Shown here piece by piece: positions 1 through 12,344 of a stretch of 64,000 bases of DNA (position 1 is its first letter; every line of letters starts with the position of its first letter). The DNA lies in NCBI RefSeq assembly GCF_052857255.1, contig NC_135504.1, positions 146,284,121 to 146,348,120 of the forward strand, given 5' to 3'. This DNA is from Amblyomma americanum (Eukaryota; Arthropoda; Arachnida; Ixodida; Ixodidae). The notes under the pieces are model-generated. The model was not told the DNA's origin. It saw only the letters and a program-made list of their open reading frames with translations, and searched no databases. Made by a program: the position numbers and the translations under genes.

Positions 1-519
1 ACGAATACATGCTTTTCGCGCCGTTATAAGAGAAAAAGTTTTGACGCGTATCACTTGGACACTTGGAAAACCGATGTGTTCAGATCTAGCTCATTTTGGT
101 CTAAAACAGCTTGTTTCGTTGTATTAAGCACGAATACATGCTTTTCGCGCAGTTATAAGAGAAAAAGTTTTTACGCGTATCAGAGGAACACTTGTAAAAC
201 CGATGTGTTCAGATTTTGCTCGTTTCGGTCTAAAACAGCTTGTGTCGTTGTATTAAGCACGAATACATGCTTTACGCGCAGTTATAGAAGAAAAAGTTTT
301 GACGCGTATTAGACACTTGTAAAACCGATGTGTTGTGATTTAGCTCGTTTCGGTCTAAAACACCTTGTTTCGTTGTATTAAGCACGAATACATGCTTTTC
401 GCGCAGTTATAAAGAGAAAACGTTTTGACGCGTATCAGAGGAACACTTGTAAAACCGATGTTTGCGATTTAGCTCGTTTCGGTCTAAAACAGCTTGTTTC
501 GCTGTATTAACCAAGAATA
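1..519 (+). repeat. Satellite monomers before the first HOR copy
   Basis: About four monomers that I could not place in the HOR beginning near 520. They include the acttggaaaaccgatgtg / gatctagctcattttgg variant (about 58-106) and the tttacgcgcagttatagaag variant (about 271-297). A small deletion near 310 turns the usual gtattagagagacac into gtattagacac. Only satellite is present. Confidence 0.8.
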
Positions 520-3305
520 CATGCTTTTCGCGCAGTTATAAGAGAAAAAGTTTTGACGCGTATCAGAGGAACACTTGTAAAACCGATGTGTTGTGATTTA
601 GCTCATTTCGGTCTAAAACAGCTTGTTTAGCTGTATTAAGCAAGAATACATGCTTTTCGCGCAGTTATATGAGAAAAAGTTTTGACGCGTGTCACAGGGA
701 CACTTGTAAAACCGATGTGTTCAGATTTTGCTCGTTTCGGTCTAAAACAGCTTGTGTCGTTGTATTAAGCACGAATACATGCTTTACGCGCAGTTATAGA
801 AGAAAAAGTTTTGACGCGTATTAGAGAGACACTTGTAAAACATATGTGTTGTGATTTAGCTCGTTTCGGTCTGAAACAGCTTGTTTCGTTGTATTAAGCA
901 CGAATACATGCTTTTCGCGCAGTTATAAGAGAAAACGTTTTGACGCGTATCAGAGGAACACTTGTAAAACCGATGTGTTGTGATTTAGCTCGTTTCGGTC
1001 TAAAACAGCTTGTTTCGCTGTATTAACCAAGAATACATGCTTTTCGCGCAGTTATAAGAGAAAAAGTTTTGACGCGTGTCACAGGGACACTTGTAAAACC
1101 GATGTGTTCAGATTTAGCCCGTTTCGGTCTAAAACAGCTTGTTTCGTTGTATTAAGCAGGAATACATGCTTTTCGCGCAGTTATAAGAGAAAAAGTTTTA
1201 AATGCATGTCACAGGAACACTTGTAAAACCGATGTGTTCAGATTTACCTCGTTTCGGTCTAAAACAGCTTGTTTCGTTGGACTAAGCACGAATACATGGT
1301 TTTCGCGCAGTTATAAGAGAAAAAGTTTTGACGCGTATCAGAGAAACACTTGTAAAACCGATGTGTTGTGATTTAGCTCGTTTCGGTCTAAAACAGCTTG
1401 TTTCGCTGTATTAAGCAGGAATATTTGCTTTTCGCGCAGTATAAGAGAAAAAGTTTTGAGGCGTCTCACAGGGACACTTTTAATACCGATGTGTTCAGAT
1501 TTAGCTCGTTTCGGTCTAAAACAGCTTGTTTCGTTGTATAAAGCACGAATACAAGCTTTTCGCGCAGTTATAAGAGAATAAGTTTTGACGCGTATCAGAG
1601 GAACACTTGTAAAACCGATGTGTTGTGATTTAGCTCGTTTCGGTCTAAAACAGCATGATTCGCTGTATTAAGCAAGAATACATGCTTTTCGCGCAGATAT
1701 AAGAGAAAAAGTGTTCAGATTTACCTCTTTTCGGACTAAAACAGCTTGTTTCGTTGTATTAGGCACGAATACATGCTTTTCGCGCAGTTATAAGAGAAAA
1801 AGTTTTGACGCGTATCACATGGACACTTGGAAAACCGATGTGTTCAGATCTAGCTCATTTTGGTCTAAAACAGCTTGTTTCGTAGTATTAGGCACGAATA
1901 CATGCTTTTCGTGCAGTTATAAGAGAAAAAGTTTTGACGCGTACCAGAGGAACACTTGTAAAACCGATGTGTTGTGATTTAGCTCATTTCGGTCTAAAAC
2001 AGCTTGTTTCGCTGTATTAAGCAAGAATACATGCTTTTCGCGCAGTTATATGAGAAAAAGTTTTGACGCGTGTCACAGGGACACTTGTAAAACCGATGTG
2101 TTCAGATTTTGCTCGTTTCGGTCTAATACAGCTTGTGTCGTTGTATTAAGCACGAATACATGCTTTACGCGCAGTTATAGAAGAAAAAGTTTTGACGCGT
2201 ATTAGAGAGACACGTAAAACCGATGTGTTGTGATTTAGCTCGTTTCGGTCTAAAACACCTTGTTTCGTTGAATTAAGCACGAATACATGCTTTTCTCGCA
2301 GTTATAAGAGAAAACGATTTGACGCGTATCAGAGGAACACTTGTAAAACTGAGGTGTTGTGATTTAGCTCGTTTCGGTCTAAAACAGCATGTTTCGCTGT
2401 ATTAAGCAAGAATACATGCTTTTCGCGCAGTTATAAGAGAAAAAGTTTTGACGCGTATCAGAGGAACACTTGTAAAACCGATGTGTTCAGATTTACCTCT
2501 TTTCGGACTAAAACAGCTTGTTTCGCACGAATACATGCTTTTCGCGCAGTTATAAGAGAAAAAGTTTTGACGCGTATCACATGGACACTTGGAAAACCGA
2601 TGTGTTGAGATCTAGCTCATTTTGGTCTATAACAGCTTGTTTCGTTGTATTAAGCACGAATACATGCTTTTCGCGCAGTTATAAGAGAAAAAGTTTTGAC
2701 GCGTATCAGAGGAACACTTGTAAAACCGATGTGTTGTGATTTAGCTCATTTCGGTCTAAAACAACTTGTTTCGCTGTATTAGGCAAGATTACATGCTTTT
2801 CGCGCAGTTATATGAGAAAAAGTTTTGACGCGTGTCACAGGGACACTTGTAAAACCGATGTGTTCAGATTTTGCTCGTTTCGGTCTAAAACAGCTTGTGT
2901 CGTTGTATTAAGCACGAATACATGCTTTTCGCGCAGTTATATGAGAAAAAGTTTTGACGCGTATTAGAGAGACACTTGTAAAACAGATGGGTTGTGATTT
3001 AGCTCGTTTCGGTCTAAAACACCTTGTTTCGTTGTATTAAGCACGAATACATGCTTTTCGCGCAGTTATAAGAGAAAAAGTTTTGACGCGTATCAGAGGA
3101 ACACTTGTAAAACCGATGTGTTCAGATTTACCTCTTTTCGGACTAAAACAGCTTGTTTCGTTGTATTAAGCACGAATACATGCCTTTCGCGCAGTTATAA
3201 GAGAAAAAGTTTTGACGCGTATCACATGGACACTTGGAAAACCGATGTGTTCAGATCTAGCTCATTTTGGTCTAAAACAGCTTGTATCGTTGTATTAAGC
3301 ACGAA
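520..3305 (+). repeat. HOR copy L1 (about 22 monomers)
   Basis: This block matches the next one at an offset of about 2,788-2,790 bp. Shared rare variants pair up: catatg at 841 with 3629, tgtttagctg near 628 with 3418, the gttttgaggcg monomer near 1455 with 4246, and the 38-bp-deleted monomer at 1711 with 4501. Adding back the 38-bp deletion gives about 2,828 bp, close to 22 monomers. It carries about five more monomers than copies L2 and L3, apparently from an internal duplication around 2.1-3.1 kb. Ends were placed by eye. Confidence 0.7.
1681..1720 (+). repeat. Diagnostic 38-bp-deleted monomer (first of nine)
   Basis: Here agagaaaaagt runs straight into gttcagattt. The 38 bases that normally lie between them in a full monomer, from tttgacgcg to accgatgt, are missing, leaving a monomer of about 91 bp. 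The junction falls on a shared gt dinucleotide. The same junction is found at 1711, 4501, 6657, 9974, 11095, 13895, 14758, 16911 and 22165 and nowhere to the right of that. It is therefore a single old deletion spread by HOR duplication, and it marks the left family. Confidence 0.9.
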
Positions 3306-5455
3306 TACATGCTTTTCGCGCAGTTATAAGAGAAAAAGTTTTGACGCGTATCAGAGGAACACTTGTAAAACCGATGTGTTGTGATTTAGCTCATTTCGGT
3401 CTAAAACAGCTTGTTTAGCTGTATTAAGCAAGAATACATGCTTTTCGCGCAGTTATATGAGAAAAAGTTTTGACGCGTGTTACAGGGACACTTGTAAAAC
3501 CGATGTGTTCAGATTTTGCTCGTTTCGGTCTAAAACAGCTTGTGTCGTTGTATTAAGCACGAATACATGCTTTACGCGCAGTTATAGAAGAAAAAGTTTT
3601 GACGCGTATTAGAGAGACACTTGTAAAACATATGTGTTGTCTAAAACATATGTGTTTCGGTCTAAAACAGCTTGTTTCGTTGTATTAAGCACGAATACAT
3701 GCTTTTCGCGCAGTTATAAGAGAAAACGTTTTGACGCGTATCAGAGGAACACTTGTAAAACCGATGTGTTGCGATTTAGCTCGTTTCGGTCTAAAACAGC
3801 TTGTTTCGCTGTATTAACCAAGAATACATGCTTTTCGCGCAGTTATAAGAGAAAAAGTTTTGACGCGTGTCACAGGAACACTTGTAAAACCGATGTGTTC
3901 AGATTTAGCCCGTTTCGGTCTAAAACAGCTTGTTTCGTTGTATTAAGCAGGAATACATGCTTTTCGCGCAGTTATAAGAGAAAAAGTTTTAAATGCATGT
4001 CACAGGGACACTTGTAAAACCGATGTGTTCAGATTTACCTCGTTTCGGTCTAAAACAGCTTGTTTCGTTGGACTAAGCACGAATACATGGTTTTCGCGCA
4101 GTTATAAGAGAAAAAGTTTTGACGCGTATCAGAGAAACACTTGTAAAACCGATGTGTTGTGATTTAGCTCGTTTCGGTCTAAAACAGCTTGTTTCGCTGT
4201 ATTAAGCAGGAATATATGCTTTTCGCGCAGTATAAGAGAAAAAGTTTTGAGGCGCGTCACAGGGACACTTTTAATACCGATGTGTTCAGATTTAGCTCGT
4301 TTCGGTCTAAAACAGCTTGTTTCGTTGTATAAAGCACGAATACAAGCTTTTCGCGCAGTTATAAGAGAAAAAGTTTTGACGCGTATCAGAGGAACACTTG
4401 TAAAACCAATGTGTTGTGATTTAGCTCGTTTCGGTCTAAAACAGCATGATTCGCTGTATTAAGCAAGAATACATGCTTTTCGCGCAGTATAAGAGAAAAA
4501 GTGTTCAGATTTACCTCTTTTCGGACTAAAACAGCTTGTTTCGTTGTATTAAGCACGAATACATGCTTTTCGCGCAGTTATAAGAGAAAAAGTTTTGACG
4601 CGTATCACATGGACACTTGGAAAACCGATGTGTTCAGATCTAGCTCATTTTGGTCTAAAACAGCTTGTTTCGTAGTATTAAGCACGAATACATGCTTTTC
4701 GCGCAGTTATAAGAGAAAAAGTTTTGACGCGTATCAGAGGAACACTTGTAAAACCGATGTGTTGTGATTTAGCTCATTTCGGTCTAAAACAGCTTGTTTC
4801 GCTGTATTAAGCAAGAATACATGCTTTTCGCGCAGTTATATGAGAAAAAGTTTTGACGCGTGTCACAGGGACACTTGTAAAACCGATGTGTTCAGATTTT
4901 GCTCGTTTCGGTCTAAAACAGCTTGTGTCGTTGTATTAAGCACGAATACATGCTTTACGCGCAGTTATAGAAGAAAAAGTTTTGACGCGTATTAGAGAGA
5001 CACTTGTAAAACCGATGTGTTGTGATTTAGCTCGTTTCGGTCTAAAACACCTTGTTTCGTTGTATTAAGCACGAATACATGCTTTTCTCGCAGTTATAAG
5101 AGAAAACGTTTTGACGCGTATCAGAAGAACACTTGTAAAACCGATGTGTTGTGATTTAGCTCGTTTCGGTCTAAAACAGCTTGTTTCGCTGTATTAACCA
5201 AGAATACATGCTTTTCGCGCAGTTATAAGAGAAAAAGTTTTGACGCGTATCAGAGGAACACTTTTAAAACCGGTGTTCAGATTTACCTCTTTTCGGACTA
5301 AAACAGCTTGTTGCGTTGTATTAAGCACGAATACATGCTTTTCACGCAGTTATAAGAGAAAAAGTTTTGACGCGTATCACACGGACACTTGGAAAACCGA
5401 TGTGTTCAGATCTACCTCATTTTGGTCTAAAACAGCTTGTTTCGTTGTATTAAGC
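3306..5455 (+). repeat. HOR copy L2 (17 monomers, 2,155 bp)
   Basis: This block is repeated immediately downstream at an offset of 2,155-2,156 bp. Shared private variants include an unusual partly rearranged monomer in which aaaacatatgtgttg is followed by ctaaaacatatgtg (3629 and 5784), gtgttacagg (about 3478 and 5633), the 38-bp-deleted monomer (4501 and 6657) and aaaccggtgttcag (about 5269 and 7425). The length plus the 38 deleted bases is 2,193 bp, exactly 17 x 129. The left breakpoint lies between about 3285 and 3408, because variants agree downstream of it and disagree upstream. Confidence 0.85.
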
Positions 5456-7611
5456 ACGAATACATGCTTTTCGCGCAGTTATAAGAGAAAAAGTTTTGAC
5501 GCGTATCAGAGGAACACTTGTAAAACCGATGTGTTGTGATTTAGCTCATTTCGGTCTAAAACAGCTTGTTTAGCTGTATTAAGCAAGAATACATGCTTTT
5601 CGCGCAGTTATATGAGAAAAAGTTTTGACGCGTGTTACAGGGACACTTGTAAAACCGATGTGTTCAGATTTTGCTCGTTTCGGTCTAAAACAGCTTGTGT
5701 CGTTGTATTAAGCACGAATACATGCTTTACGCGCAGTTATAGAAGAAAAAGTTTTGACGCGTATTAGAGAGACACTTGTAAAACATATGTGTTGTCTAAA
5801 ACATATGTGTTTCGGTCTAAAACAGCTTGTTTCGTTGTATTAAGCACGAATACATGCTTTTCGCGCAGTTATAAGAGAAAACGTTTTGACGCGTATCAGA
5901 GGAACACTTGTAAAACCGATGTGTTGCGATTTAGCTCGTTTCGGTCTAAAACAGCTTGTTTCGCTGTATTAACCAAGAATACATGCTTTTCGCGCAGTTA
6001 TAAGAGAAAAAGTTTTGACGCGTGTCACAGGAACACTTGTAAAACCGATGTGTTCAGATTTAGCCCGTTTCGGTCTAAAACAGCTTGTTTCGTTGTATTA
6101 AGCAGGAATACATGCTTTTCGCGCAGTTATAAGAGAAAAAGTTTTAAATGCATGTCACAGGGACACTTGTAAAACCGATGTGTTCAGATTTACCTCGTTT
6201 CGGTCTAAAACAGCTTGTTTCGTTGGACTAAGCACGAATACATGGTTTTCGCGCAGTTATAAGAGAAAAAGTTTTGACGCGTATCAGAGAAACACTTGTA
6301 AAACCGATGTGTTGTGATTTAGCTCGTTTCGGTCTAAAACAGCTTGTTTCGCTGTATTAAGCAGGAATATATGCTTTTCGCGCAGTATAAGAGAAAAAGT
6401 TTTGAGGCGCGTCACAGGGACACTTTTAATACCGATGTGTTCAGATTTAGCTCGTTTCGGTCTAAAACAGCTTGTTTCGTTGTATAAAGCACGAATACAA
6501 GCTTTTCGCGCAGTTATAAGAGAAAAAGTTTTGACGCGTATCAGAGGAACACTTGTAAAACCAATGTGTTGTGATTTAGCTCGTTTCGGTCTAAAACAGC
6601 ATGATTCGCTGTATTAAGCAAGAATACATGCTTTTCGCGCAGTTATAAGAGAAAAAGTGTTCAGATTTACCTCTTTTCGGACTAAAACAGCTTGTTTCGT
6701 TGTAATAAGCACGAATACATGCTTTTCGCGCAGTTATAAGAGAAAAAGTTTTGACGCGTATCACATGGACACTTGGAAAACCGATGTGTTCAGATCTAGC
6801 TCATTTTGGTCTAAAACAGCTTGTTTCGTAGTATTAAGCACGAATACATGCTTTTCGCGCAGTTATAAGAGAAAAAGTTTTGACGCGTATCAGAGGAACA
6901 CTTGTAAAACCGATGTGTTGTGATTTAGCTCATTTCGGTCTAAAACAGCTTGTTTCGCTGTATTAAGCAAGAATACATGCTTTTCGCGCAGTTATATGAG
7001 AAAAAGTTTTGACGCGTGTCACAGGGACACTTGTAAAACCGATGTGTTCAGATTTTGCTCGTTTCGGTCTAAAACAGCTTGTGTCGTTGTATTAAGCACG
7101 AATACATGCTTTACGCGCAGTTATAGAAGAAAAAGTTTTGACGCGTATTAGAGAGACACTTGTAAAACCGATGTGTTGTGATTTAGCTCGTTTCGGTCTA
7201 AAACACCTTGTTTCGTTGTATTAATCACGAATACATGCTTTTCTCGCAGTTATAAGAGAAAACGTTTTGACGCGTATCAGAAGAACACTTGTAAAACCGA
7301 TGTGTTGTGATTTAGCTCGTTTCGGTCTAAAACAGCTTGTTTCGCTGTATTAACCAAGAATACATGCTTTTCGCGCAGTTATAAGAGAAAAAGTTTTGAC
7401 GCGTATCAGAGGAACACTTTTAAAACCGGTGTTCAGATTTACCTCTTTTCGGACTAAAACAGCTTGTTGCGTTGTATTAAGCACGAATACATGCTTTTCA
7501 CGCAGTTATAAGAGAAAAAGTTTTGACGCGTATCACATGGACACTTGGAAAACCGATGTGTTCAGATCTACCTCATTTTGGTCTAAAACAGCTTGTTTCG
7601 TTGTATTAAGC
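5456..7611 (+). repeat. HOR copy L3 (17 monomers, 2,155 bp)
   Basis: This is the tandem partner of the 3306-5455 block and is nearly identical to it across several hundred compared bases. Differences are scattered single bases, for example gtaataagc near 6703 where copy L2 has gtattaagc, and cgcagttataag for cgcagtataag near 6640. Homology to the 5456-5570 end is lost near 7719, where tgtttagctg is replaced by tgtttcgctg. Confidence 0.85.
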
Positions 7612-7699
7612 ACGAATACATGCTTTTCGCGCAGTTATAAGAGAAAAAGTTTTGACGCGTATCAGAGGAACACTTGTAAAACCGATGTGTTGTGATTTA

Positions 7700-8991
7700 G
7701 CTCATTTCGGTCTAAAACAACTTGTTTCGCTGTATTAAGCAAGAATACATGCTTTTCGCGCAGTTATATGAGAAAAAGTTTTGACGCGTGTCACAGGGAC
7801 ACTTGTAAAACCGATGTGTTCAGATTTTGCTCGTTTCGGTCTAAAACAGCTTGTGTCGTTGTATTAAGCACGAATACATGCTTTTCGCGCAGTTATAAAG
7901 AGAAAACGTTTTGACGCGTATCAGAGGAACACTTGTAAAACCGATGTGTTGCGATTTAGCTCGTTTCGGTCTAAAACAGCTTGTTTCGCTGTATTAACCA
8001 AGAATACATGCTTTTCGCGCAGTTATAAGAGAAAAAGTTTTGACGCGTATCAGAGGAACACTTGTAAAACCGATGTGTTCAGATTTACCTCTTTTCGGAA
8101 TAAAACAGCTTGTTTCGTTGTATTAAGCACGAATACATGCTTTTCGCGCAGTTATAAGAGAAAAAGTTTTGACGCGTATCACATGGACACTTGGAAAACC
8201 GATGTGTTCAGATCTAGCTCATTTTGGTCTAAAACAGCTTGTTTCGTTGTATTAAGCACGAATACATGCTTTTCGCGCAGTTATAAGAGAAAAAGTTTTG
8301 ACGCGTATCAGAGGAACACTTGTAAAACCGATGTGTTGTGATTTAGCTCATTTCGGTCTAAAACAGCTTGTTTCGCTGTATTAAGCAAGAATACATGCTT
8401 TTCGCGCAGTTATATGAGAAAAAGTTTTGACGCGTGTCACAGGGACACTTGTAAAACCGATGTGTTCAGATTTTGCTCGTTTCGATCTAAAACAGCTTGT
8501 GTCGTTGTATTAAGCACGAATACATGCTTTTCGCGCAGTTATAAAGAGAAAACGTTTTGACGCGTATCAGAGGAACACTTGTAAAACCGATGTGTTGCGA
8601 TTTAGCTCGTTTCGGTCTAAAACAGCTTGTTTCGCTGTATTAACCAAGAATACATGCTTTTCGCGCAGTTATAAGATAAAAAGTTTTGACGCGTATCAGA
8701 GGAACACTTGTAAAACCGATGTGTTCAGATTTACCTCTTTTCGGACTAAAACAGCTTGTTTCGTTGTATTAAGCACGAATACATGCTTTTCGCGCAGTTA
8801 TAAGAGAAAAAGTTTTGACTCCTATCACATGGACACTTGGAAAACCGATGTGTTCAGATCTAGCTCATTTTGGTCTAAAACAGCTTGTTTCGTTGTATTA
8901 AGCACGAATACATGCTTTTCGCCCAGTTATAAGAGAAAAAGTTTTGACGCGTATCAGAGGAACACTTGTAAAACCGATGTGTTGTGATTTA
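7700..8991 (+). repeat. Tandem pair of 5-monomer (646-bp) units
   Basis: Two consecutive units of about 646 bp (5 x 129 = 645) repeat head to tail, with the junction near 8345. The same succession of monomers appears in both: an A-type monomer with ttttgctcgtttcg and gtgtcg, then cgcagttataaagag with aaaacg, then gtgttgcgattt, then a cctcttttcgga monomer, then a gatctagctcattttgg monomer. The second unit has its own changes, such as tttcgatcta near 8482 and gacTCCtatcac near 8818. The pair overlaps the start of the 31-mer HOR copy listed next, so the duplications are nested. Confidence 0.8.
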
Positions 8992-11900
8992 GCTCATTTC
9001 GGTCTAAAACAGCTTGTTTAGCTGTATTAAGCAAGAATACATGCTTTTCGCGCAGTTATATGAGAAAAAGTTTTGACGCGTGTCACAGGGACACTTGTAA
9101 AACCGATGTGTTCAGATTTTGCTCGTTTCGGTCTAAAACAGCTTGTGTCGTTGTATTAAGCACGAATACATGCTTTACGCGCAGTTATAGAAGAAAAAGT
9201 TTTGACGCGTATTAGAGAGACACTTGTAAAACATATGTGTGGTGATTTAGCTCGTTTCGGTCTAAAACAGCTTGTTTCGTTGTATTAAGCACGAATACAT
9301 GCTTTTCGCGCAGTTATAAGAGAAAACGTTTTGACGCGTATCAGAGGAACACTTGTAAAACCGATGTGTTGTGATTTAGCTCGTTTCGGTCTAAAACAGC
9401 TTGTTTCGCTGTATTAACCAAGAATACATGCTTTTCGCGCAGTTATAAGAGAAAAAGTTTTGACGCGTGTCACAGGGACACTTGTAAAACCGATATGTGT
9501 TCAGATTTAGCCCGTTTCGGTCTAAAACAGCTTGTTTCGTTGTATTAAGCAGGAATACATGCTTTTCGCGCAGTTATAAGAGAAAAAGTTTTAAATGCAT
9601 GTCACAGGGACACTTGTAAAACCGATGGTTCAGATTTACCTCGTTTCGGTCTAAAACAGCTTGTTTCGTTGGACTAAGCACGAATACATGGTTTTCGCGC
9701 AGTTATAAGAGAAAACGTTTTGACGCGTATCAGAGAAACACTTGTAAAACCGATGTGTTGTGATTTAGCTCGTTTCGGTCTAAAACAACTTGTTTCGCTG
9801 TATTAAGCAGGAATATATGCTTTTCGCGCAGTATAAGAGAAAAAGTTTTGAGGCGTGTCACAGGGACACTTTTAATACCGATGTGTTCAGATTTAGCTCG
9901 TTTCGGTCTAAAACAGCTTGTTTCGCTGTATTAAGCAAGAATACATGCTTTTCGCGCAATTATAAGAGAAAAAGTGTTCAGATTTACCTCTTTTCGGACT
10001 AAAACAGCTTGTTTCGTTGTATTAAGCACGAATACATGCTTTTCGCGCAGTTATATGAGAAAAAGTTTTGACGCGTGTCACAGGGACACTTGTAAAACCG
10101 ATGTGTTCAGATTTTGCTCGTTTCGGTCTAAAACAGCTTGTGTCGTTGTATTAAGCACGAATACATGCTTTACGCGCAGTTATAGAAGAAAGAGTTTTGA
10201 CGCGTATTAGAGAGACACGTAAAACCGATGTGTTGTGATTTAGCTCGTTTCGGTCTAAAACACCTTGTTTTGTTGTATTAAGCACCAATACATGCATTTC
10301 TCGCAGTTATAAGAGAAAACGATTTGACGCGTATCAGAAGAACACTTGTAAAACCGATGTGTTGTGATTTAGCTCGTTTCGGTCTAAAACAGCTTGTTTC
10401 GCTGTATTAACCAAGAATACATGCTTTTCGCGCAGTTATAAGAGAAAAAGTTTTGACGCGTATCAGAGGAACACTTTTAAAACCGATGTGTTGTGATTTA
10501 GCTCGTTTCGGTCTAAAACAGCTTGTTTCGCTGTATTAACCAAGAATACATGCTTTTCGCGCAGTTATAAGAGAAAAAGTTTTGACGCGTGTCACAGGGA
10601 CACTTGTAAAACCGATGTGTTCAGAGTTAGCCCGTTTCGGTCTAAAACAGCTTGTTTCGTTGTATTAAGCAGGAATACATGCTTTTCGCGCAGTTATAAG
10701 AGAAAAAGTTTTGAATGCATGTCACAGGGACACTTGTAAAACCGATGTGTTGTGATTTAGCTCGTTTCGGTCTAAAACAGCTTGTTTCGCTGTATTAAGC
10801 AAGAATATATGCTTTTCGCGCAGTATAAGAGAAAAAGTTCTGACGCGTGTCTCAGGGACACTTTTAATACCGATGTGTTCAGATTTAGCTCGTTTCGGTC
10901 TAAAACAGCTTGTTTCATTGTATAAAGCACGAATACAAGCTTTTCGCGCAGTTATAAGAGAAAAAGTTTTGACGCGTATCAGAGGAACACTTGTAAAACC
11001 GATGTGTTGTGATTTAGCTCGTTTCGGTCTAAAACAGCATGATTCGCTGTATTAAGCAAGAATACATGCTTTTCGCGCAGTTATAAGAGAAAAAGTGTTC
11101 AGATTTACCTCTTTTCGGACTAAAACAACTTGTTTCGTTGTATTAAGCACGAATACATGCTTTTCGCGCAGTTATAAGAGAAAAAGTTTTGACGCGTATC
11201 ACATGGACACTTGGAAAACCGCTGTGTTCAGATCTAGCTCATTTTGGTCTAAAACAGCTTGTTTCGTAGTATTAAGCACGAATACATGCTTTTCGCGCAG
11301 TTATAAGAGAAAACGTTTTGACGCGTATCAGAGGAACACTTGTAAAACCGATGTGTTGTGATTTAGCTCATTTCGGTCTAAAACAGCTTGTTTCGCTGTA
11401 TTAAGCAAGAATACATGCTTTTCGCGCAGTTATATGAGAAAAAGTTTTGACGCGTGTCACAGGGACACTTGTAAAACCGATGTGTTCAGATTTTGCTCCT
11501 TTCGGTCTAAAATAGCTTGTGTCGTTGTATTAAGCACGAATACATGCTTTACGCGCAGTTATAGAAGAAAAAGTTTTGACGCGTATTAGAGAGACACGTA
11601 AAACCGATGTGTTGTGATTTAGCTCGTTTCGGTCCAAAACACCTTGTTTCGTTGTATTAAGCACGAATACATGCTTTTCTCGCAGTTATAAGAGAAAACG
11701 ATTTGACGCGTATCAGAAGAACACTTGTAAAACCGATGTGTTGTGATTTAGCTCGTTTCGGTCTAAAACAGCTTGTTTCGCTGTATTAACCAAGAATACA
11801 TGCTTTTCGCGCAGTTATAAGAGAAAACGTTTTGACGCGTATCAGAGGAACACTTTTAAAACCGATGTGTTGTGATTTAGCTCGTTTCGGTCTAAAACAG

Positions 11901-12344
11901 CTTGTTTCGCTGTATTAACCAAGAATACATGCTTTTCGCGCAGTTATAAGAGAAAAAGTTTTGACGCGTGTCACAGGGACACTTGTAAAACCGATGTGTT
12001 CAGATTTAGCCCGTTTCGGTCTAAAACAGCTTGTTTCGTTGTATTAAGCAGGAATACATGCTTTTCGCGCAGTTATAAGAGAAAAAGTTTTAAATGCATG
12101 TCACAGGGACACTTGTAAAACCGATGTGTTCAGATTTACCTCGTTTCGGTCTAAAACAGCTTGTTTCGTTGGACTAAGCACGAATATATGGTTTTCGCGC
12201 AGTTATAAGAGAAAAAGTTTTGACGCGTATCAGAGAAACACTTGTAAAACCGATGTGTTGTGATTTAGCTCGTTTCGGTCTAAAACAGCTTGTTTCGCTG
12301 TATTAAGCAGGAATATATGCTTTTCGCGCAGTATAAGAGAAAAA
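8424..12344 (+). repeat. HOR copy M1 (31 monomers, 3,921 bp)
   Basis: This block is repeated directly downstream at an offset of 3,921 bp. Paired private variants include tttcgatcta (about 8482 and 12403), gactcctatcac (about 8817 and 12738), catatgtgtggtg (9232 and 13153), ccgatatgtgttcag (about 9492 and 13413) and the 38-bp-deleted monomer (9974 and 13895). Two such deleted monomers are included, so 3,921 + 76 = 3,997 bp, or 31 monomers. It contains a stretch of two monomers, roughly 10363-10620, that the downstream copy lacks. Confidence 0.85.

Noticed and set aside
1272..1288. A true CENP-B box
   Set aside because: Only the first ten positions agree with the consensus; three of the four bases of the essential CGGG core differ. 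It is kept only as a low-scored observation.
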